NCBI RefSeq assembly: GCF_001306415.1
Contig: NZ_LDJX01000001.1
Coordinates: 434,001-498,000, forward strand
Reading direction: 5' to 3'
DNA: 64,000 bases
Origin: Croceitalea dokdonensis DOKDO 023
Lineage (GTDB): Bacteria; Bacteroidota; Bacteroidia; Flavobacteriales; Flavobacteriaceae
This document shows positions 59,567 to 64,000 of this stretch, in pieces (position 1 is the stretch's first letter; each line of letters starts with the position of its first letter). The position numbers were made by a program, and so were the translations under genes. Below the pieces are notes generated by a model. The model had not been told where the DNA came from, made no database searches, and worked only from the letters and a program-made list of their open reading frames with translations.

Positions 59567-61084
59567 ATGAAAACGAGAACCCTAGAAATCATGGATACCA
59601 CCTTAAGGGACGGAGAACAAACCTCCGGGGTATCCTTTACCGCATCGGAAAAACTAACACTGGCCAAACTATTATTGGGGGAGCTTAAGGTAGACCGTAT
59701 TGAGGTGGCCTCGGCACGGGTATCCCAAGGGGAATTTATGGCCGTAAAGAACATCATTGATTGGGCATCAGAAAACGGTTGTACCGAAAATGTTGAGGTG
59801 CTCACTTTCGTTGATGGCGGAACTTCCATAACATGGATGAAAAAAGCTGGTGCCAAGGTTCAAAATTTGTTGACCAAAGGTTCTTTAAACCATTTGACCC
59901 ATCAACTCAAAAAAACACCGGAACAACATTTTGCCACCATTGAAGAAGTTATACAATTGGCCAAAGATGCCGGTATTACCACTAACGTCTATTTAGAAGA
60001 CTGGAGCAACGGAATGCGCAATTCACAGGAATATGTATTTCAGTTTCTTGATTTTTTAACCCAGCAACCCATAAAACGGATTTTACTGCCAGATACCCTA
60101 GGCATATTGACCCATACCGAAACTTTTGGGTATTTGGATACGATTATTAAACGATATCCAAAGACCCACTTTGATTTTCATGGGCATAATGACTATGACC
60201 TTGGAGTGGCCAACGTTATGGAGGCTGTAAAAGCGGGTTGTCACGGTCTACACCTTACCGTCAATGGTATGGGAGAACGTGCGGGAAATGCCCCCTTGGC
60301 GAGTGCCATTGCAGTTATCAATGATTTTTTACCGCAAGTGAGAACGCAGGTGAACGAAACCTCCTTATACAAGGTAAGTAAGTTGGTCTCTGCCTTCACC
60401 GGTTTTGGAATTCCCGCCAACAAACCCATAGTTGGGGACAATGTGTTTACCCAAACCGCTGGAATCCATGCAGACGGGGATAGTAAGCACAACCTATATT
60501 TTAGCGATTTAATGCCAGAAAGATTTGGTAGAAAACGCAAATATGCCCTAGGTAAAATGAGTGGCAAGGCCAACATTCAAAAAAACTTGGAAGAATTGGG
60601 ACTTACCTTAAATGATGATGAGCTTAAAAAGGTGACGGCAAGAATAATTGAATTGGGGGACAAAAAGGAAAAGGTTACCAAAGAGGACCTCCCATATATT
60701 ATTTCCGATGTTTTGGACAGTAGCTCCTTTCATCAAAAAGTATTCATCAAATCTTACGTGCTGACACATGCCAAGGGCTTGCAGCCCTCCACTACCCTAT
60801 CTATGGAGTTTGATGGAAAGGTGTACGAAGAAAACGCCCAGGGAGACGGACAGTTTGATGCTTTTATGAACGCCTTGCATAAGGTGTACCACAAACTGGA
60901 CGTAAAACTGCCTACATTGATAGACTATGCGGTAAGGATCCCCCCTGGAAGTAATTCCGATGCGCTATGCGAAACCATGATTACATGGAAAATTGGCAAA
61001 AAGGATTTTGTGACCACCGGATTGGATTCCGATCAAACCGTATCGGCTATCAAGGCCACAGAAAAAATGTTGAATATGATTTAA
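59567..61084 (+). CDS. (R)-citramalate synthase / 2-isopropylmalate synthase family
   Basis: A 505-residue DRE-TIM protein with a C-terminal regulatory domain. Motifs are DTTLRDGEQTSGVSF, the metal-binding HGHNDYDLGVANV, GMGERAGNAPL, and QTAGIHADGD. As I remember the Leptospira citramalate synthase (CimA), this protein follows it closely: NLLTKGSLNHL, TNVYLEDWSNG with the pyruvate-pocket tyrosine, FGRKRKYALGKMSGKA, and IDYAVRIPPGSNSDAL. Citramalate synthase condenses pyruvate with acetyl-CoA for isoleucine, and LeuCD and LeuB perform the next steps. A role as LeuA for leucine cannot be excluded from sequence alone. Confidence 0.85.
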   Translation: MKTRTLEIMDTTLRDGEQTSGVSFTASEKLTLAKLLLGELKVDRIEVASARVSQGEFMAVKNIIDWASENGCTENVEVLTFVDGGTSITWMKKAGAKVQNLLTKGSLNHLTHQLKKTPEQHFATIEEVIQLAKDAGITTNVYLEDWSNGMRNSQEYVFQFLDFLTQQPIKRILLPDTLGILTHTETFGYLDTIIKRYPKTHFDFHGHNDYDLGVANVMEAVKAGCHGLHLTVNGMGERAGNAPLASAIAVINDFLPQVRTQVNETSLYKVSKLVSAFTGFGIPANKPIVGDNVFTQTAGIHADGDSKHNLYFSDLMPERFGRKRKYALGKMSGKANIQKNLEELGLTLNDDELKKVTARIIELGDKKEKVTKEDLPYIISDVLDSSSFHQKVFIKSYVLTHAKGLQPSTTLSMEFDGKVYEENAQGDGQFDAFMNALHKVYHKLDVKLPTLIDYAVRIPPGSNSDALCETMITWKIGKKDFVTTGLDSDQTVSAIKATEKMLNMI

Positions 61085-61136
61085 GGCTTTTAAGCTAAGG
61101 CCTCTCGCTGTTCGCAGAAAAAGTGCCATCGCAACT

Positions 61137-61433
61137 ATGAAAAAATGTAAAAAACATACTTTTTGGGAATTGGGACATGTGTTAGGCTCGGATATTTGCC
61201 AATTGTCCAAAGTTTTTCCAAAGGAAGCGCATGGGTTGGCCTCTAAAACGGGGAGGACGGCATATGCAATACCTACCAATATCGTTAAAGCTTGTGGCCT
61301 TGGGTCTGATACAACATCTAAAAAATTCCCATTTTTTTCAGTGGGAACGGCTAGTAATTGGAAATATTTTACCACGCTATCTAGGAATTTGGGATACACA
61401 GCGGATATAAAATTTGGAATAATCCTAATCTAA
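61137..61433 (+). CDS. degenerate four-helix-bundle (S23-type) protein
   Basis: A 98-residue frame. KKHTFWELGHVLGSD, FPKEAHGLASKTGRTAYAIP and the following TN aligns with the four-helix-bundle family (usual pattern FPKEERYGLTSQIRRA and IPSNIAEG), and FTTLSRNLGY matches its last helix. Key positions have changed (IPTNIVKAC), and the usual ~115-residue length is reduced. It lies inside the leu cluster between the synthase and leuB. It may be a decaying copy or a very divergent working one; the frame is still open. Confidence 0.5.
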   Translation: MKKCKKHTFWELGHVLGSDICQLSKVFPKEAHGLASKTGRTAYAIPTNIVKACGLGSDTTSKKFPFFSVGTASNWKYFTTLSRNLGYTADIKFGIILI

Positions 61434-61522
61434 ATCAAAAGAAACCTTCATTAGTTAATAAACAACATATAACCAAAAGCGTACAACGCATAGCGTAAGG
61501 CGTTTTGAACAAAACAAAAAAC

Positions 61523-62581
61523 ATGAAACTAAATATCGCCCTTTTAGCAGGAGACGGAATAGGACCAGAAGTCATTGATCAGGCCGTAAAGGTTTGCGAT
61601 GCAGTCGCGTCAAAATTCAACCATGACATTACTTGGAAACCGGCATTAACGGGTGCCGCTGCCATTGATGCGGTGGGGGAACCTTACCCGGATGAAACCC
61701 ATGCCATTTGCGAGGCCGCAGATGCAGTATTGTTTGGTGCCATTGGTCACCCAAGATTTGATAACGACCCTTCGGCCAAGGTGCGTCCAGAACAGGGTTT
61801 ATTAAAAATGCGCCAAAAGTTGGGCCTATTCGCCAATGTGAGACCTACGTTCACCTTTCCGTCCTTGATTGACAAATCGCCCTTAAAGAGGGAGCGTATT
61901 GAAGGTACTGACCTTGTTTTCTTTAGGGAGCTCACCAGCGGGGTATATTTTGGGGAACGGGGTAGAAAAGATGATGGGAATACCGCGTTTGATACCATGA
62001 CCTACAAACGTTTTGAAATTCAACGTTTGGCTAAAAAAGGTTTTGAGGCGGCCATGACCCGGAGCAAAAGGCTTTGTTGTGTGGATAAGGCCAATGTTCT
62101 GGAATCTTCACGTTTGTGGAGGGAGACCGTACAAGCTATGGAAAAGGACTATCCGGAAGTTACCGTGTCCTATGAATTTGTTGATGCCGTGGCCATGCGC
62201 TTAGTGCAATGGCCAAGTGACTATGACGTTTTGATTACCGAAAATTTATTTGGTGATATCCTTACGGATGAGGCCTCCGTGATTTCTGGTTCCATGGGAT
62301 TGATGCCTTCCGCCTCCTTAGGTGAAAAAGCGTCTTTATTTGAACCCATACACGGGTCTTATCCCCAAGCTGCTGGTAAGGATATTGCCAATCCGCTGGC
62401 CACCGTACTATCAGCGGCCATGATGTTTGAAACGGCCTTTGGGCTGCACGAAGAGGCAAAGACCATACGGGATGCCGTAAACAAATCCTTGGCAGAAGGT
62501 GTGGTTACGGAAGATTTAGCCGATGGTGCCAAAGCCTACAAAACCTCTGAAGTTGGGGATTGGTTGGCCGAGAATATATAA
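61523..62581 (+). CDS. leuB: 3-isopropylmalate dehydrogenase
   Basis: A 352-residue NAD-dependent oxidative decarboxylase. Motifs are LLAGDGIGPEV, LFANVRPTF, RELTSGVYFGERG, VDKANVLESSRLWR, ITENLFGDILTDEASV and FEPIHGSYPQAAGKDIANP. The ATG at 61523 is chosen over a TTG at 61505. It completes the leu cluster; LeuB can also act on 3-methylmalate in the citramalate route. Confidence 0.96.
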   Translation: MKLNIALLAGDGIGPEVIDQAVKVCDAVASKFNHDITWKPALTGAAAIDAVGEPYPDETHAICEAADAVLFGAIGHPRFDNDPSAKVRPEQGLLKMRQKLGLFANVRPTFTFPSLIDKSPLKRERIEGTDLVFFRELTSGVYFGERGRKDDGNTAFDTMTYKRFEIQRLAKKGFEAAMTRSKRLCCVDKANVLESSRLWRETVQAMEKDYPEVTVSYEFVDAVAMRLVQWPSDYDVLITENLFGDILTDEASVISGSMGLMPSASLGEKASLFEPIHGSYPQAAGKDIANPLATVLSAAMMFETAFGLHEEAKTIRDAVNKSLAEGVVTEDLADGAKAYKTSEVGDWLAENI

Positions 62582-62597
62582 TGTAGCCAGATCTTTT

Positions 62598-62756
62598 TTG
62601 ATAATAAAAGAGCAAGCGCATCTTTACATAGTTGCCATTTTAGTTTTAAGAGCATTGTTTTGTCTGTATTCAAAGGTTGAAAAGGCTCCGATTATTCTTG
62701 CGCTTGGGGCCACGCTTATGGCCAGCTTGTGGAAACGTTTATTTCAAAAAAAGTAA
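62598..62756 (+). CDS. possible small membrane protein
   Basis: From a TTG at 62598 a 52-residue frame encodes two hydrophobic helices (LYIVAILVLRALFCLY; IILALGATLMASLW) and a basic end (KRLFQKK), typical of tiny inner-membrane proteins. It begins 17 bases after leuB. No ATG start and no recognised family, so it is tentative. Confidence 0.3.
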   Translation: MIIKEQAHLYIVAILVLRALFCLYSKVEKAPIILALGATLMASLWKRLFQKK

Positions 62757-62758
62757 TT

Positions 62759-62943
62759 AGTAGCCCATTGTGCATTTTGATGATAATTCGTCAATTCGAG
62801 TGATTTTTTGATACGAAGTATCGGAAAATAGTATCGAGAATCAGAGTTATAGCATTGAAACCTTGTTCTCGATACTTTTCTTCCAGAAAAACTCGAACTG
62901 ACGGTTTTAATCTAAAAAACATTCAAAATGTATGAGGGATTAA
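62759..62943. repeat. dispersed long-palindrome element, copy B
   Basis: Aligns over its whole length with copy A at 27131-27314. The left end is CCCATTGTGCATTTTGATG and the right end CATTCAAAATGTATGAGGGATT. Internal arms TCAATTCGAGTGATTTTTTG and AGAAAAACTCGAACTGA pair, as do CGAAGTATCGG and CTCGATACTTTT. It lies between leuB and the convergent aldehyde dehydrogenase gene. Confidence 0.8.
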
Positions 62944-62967
62944 CTATTTATTTGTTTATCACTGTCA

Positions 62968-64000
62968 TCAAAGAATATAATCCGTACTCAAAAAATTACT
63001 GACTTTTGCTTCCAATAATTGTTCAATGGTCTCATTGTTCAACGCATTGTCCTTGAAGGCCACAAAGGTCCTAATACTAAAAGAACGCAATGCATCATGT
63101 ACGCTTAAAGTGGCTTGGGCAGAATCTTTTCTTCCGGTAAACGGATAGACATCTGGCCCTCGTTGGCATGAACTGTTTAAATTCACCCGGCAGACCAAGT
63201 TGGCCAAGGTATCTATCAACGGCGATAGACTGTATACATCTTTACCAAACAAGCTTACCTGCTGTCCGTAGTTACTTTCCGCCATATCATCCAAGGGTTC
63301 GGATATATCTGTAAATGAAAGCACGGGTATTATGGGGCCAAATTGCTCTTCTTGATAGACGCGCATATCTTTGGTTACGGGGTACAACACTGCGGGCCAG
63401 ATATAATTATCTGTTTGTTTCCCTCCTTTTGTATTCTTGATGCTTGCCCCTTTTGCCAATGCATCGTCCAATAATTCTTGAATATAGGCTGGTTTTCCTG
63501 GCTCTGGCAAAGGTGTTAATTGAACCCCCTGATCCCAGGGGTTACCAAACTTTAAACCATCGACCTTTGCAGAGAACCGTTTTAAGAATTCTGCTTTTAT
63601 TTCTTCATGGACATAAACCACTTTTAAGGCCGTACAGCGTTGCCCATTAAAGGAAGTGGTTCCTGCAATGACTTCATCAATGGTTAAATCCAAATCTGCA
63701 TCCGGTAAAATGATCGCCGGGTTTTTAGCTTCCAGTCCCAAAACCAGTCTTAAGCGATTGCTCTTTGGGTGTTGATCTTGTAGGGCGTTGGCCGATTTAC
63801 TGTTCCCAATCAAGGCCAATACATCTACCTTTCCCGTCTTCATGATGGGAGCGGCTACCGCCCTGCCCCGTCCAAAGAGGATATTGACCACGCCTTTGGG
63901 GAAACTGGTCTGAAATGCCTCCAAAAGCGGCGTAATCAGCAATACCCCATGTTTTGCTGGCTTAAAAACCGTGGTGTTGCCCATGATAATCGCGGGAATC
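62968..64000 (-). CDS. gapN: NADP-dependent aldehyde dehydrogenase, GapN-like (5' end outside window)
   Basis: About 344 C-terminal codons are visible, open at the window edge. The nucleotide-binding stretch [15 protein letters not shown], the catalytic cysteine in NGQRCTALK, and the base region [12 protein letters not shown] show an aldehyde dehydrogenase. The C-terminal [18 protein letters not shown] is characteristic of non-phosphorylating glyceraldehyde-3-phosphate dehydrogenase (GapN), which makes 3-phosphoglycerate and NADPH. The end of the gene faces leuB across copy B of the dispersed palindrome. Confidence 0.85.
   Translation of the reverse strand, partial: IPAIIMGNTTVFKPAKHGVLLITPLLEAFQTSFPKGVVNILFGRGRAVAAPIMKTGKVDVLALIGNSKSANALQDQHPKSNRLRLVLGLEAKNPAIILPDADLDLTIDEVIAGTTSFNGQRCTALKVVYVHEEIKAEFLKRFSAKVDGLKFGNPWDQGVQLTPLPEPGKPAYIQELLDDALAKGASIKNTKGGKQTDNYIWPAVLYPVTKDMRVYQEEQFGPIIPVLSFTDISEPLDDMAESNYGQQVSLFGKDVYSLSPLIDTLANLVCRVNLNSSCQRGPDVYPFTGRKDSAQATLSVHDALRSFSIRTFVAFKDNALNNETIEQLLEAKVSNFLSTDYIL

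Noticed and set aside
1-64000. tRNA, rRNA or CRISPR arrays
   Set aside because: No GTTCGAATC-type T-loops in tRNA context, no rRNA-like blocks and no regularly spaced short repeats were seen. TTCGAGT in the dispersed palindrome is part of its arms, not a tRNA.

Overview
The window looks like the chromosome of a marine-type member of the Bacteroidota, most probably family Flavobacteriaceae. The evidence is: -7 promoter elements of the form TAnnTTTG with hardly any Shine-Dalgarno sequences; many SPII lipoproteins; a fused E1 alpha/beta 2-oxoacid dehydrogenase; the holA / HsdR-N / glycosyltransferase gene order; and dispersed palindromes of types I associate with this phylum. No rRNA, tRNA or CRISPR array was recognised.

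Layout. 1-8.9 kb: an AAA+ (MoxR/ChlI-like) plus VWA protein pair, glmM, a DUF479 protein overlapping a gamma-glutamyltranspeptidase lipoprotein, a secreted unknown, a glutamate-receptor-like potassium channel and a DUF1338 dioxygenase. 8.9-12.1 kb: a self-cleaving S24/LexA-type repressor divergent from a radical SAM plus DUF4130 pair (putative DNA repair). Three GGAAT-n-ATTCC-type dyads lie between them, so this looks like a small SOS-like regulon. 12.3-28.0 kb is mostly housekeeping: deoC, a stand-alone Tudor-like protein, uvrA, a LOG-family protein, a pseudo-peptidase/beta-barrel fusion, fused E1, DoxX, holA, a stand-alone PD-(D/E)XK protein, a family 2 glycosyltransferase, an OmpA lipoprotein and an L-threonylcarbamoyladenylate synthase.

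28.0-41.7 kb is an AT-rich accessory island between the threonylcarbamoyladenylate synthase gene and uvrD. It holds an HxlR regulator with its SnoaL-like/NADPH-quinone-reductase operon, a higA antitoxin with a truncated higB, a serine hydrolase, a toxin-antitoxin pair with a dead toxin, a complete IS30 element and a solo IS30 end, two IS110 3' fragments inside roughly 480-bp direct repeats, and gene-cassette-like boundaries. At its right edge is a 1137-residue protein combining a membrane anchor, a UvrD-type helicase, an embedded nuclease-like segment, a zinc ribbon, TPRs and a WYL-like C-terminus. This is the best candidate for an undescribed (possibly anti-phage) system.

41.7-64 kb is again core genome: uvrD, DsrE plus M20 amidohydrolase, an FMN glutamate-synthase-type protein, a degenerate OmpA-type paralogue, patatin plus M1 aminopeptidase, recG, two unknowns, then leuC-leuD-(citramalate/isopropylmalate synthase)-leuB, and a 5'-truncated gapN-like aldehyde dehydrogenase. 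The synthase resembles citramalate synthase, so this cluster may feed isoleucine as well as leucine synthesis.
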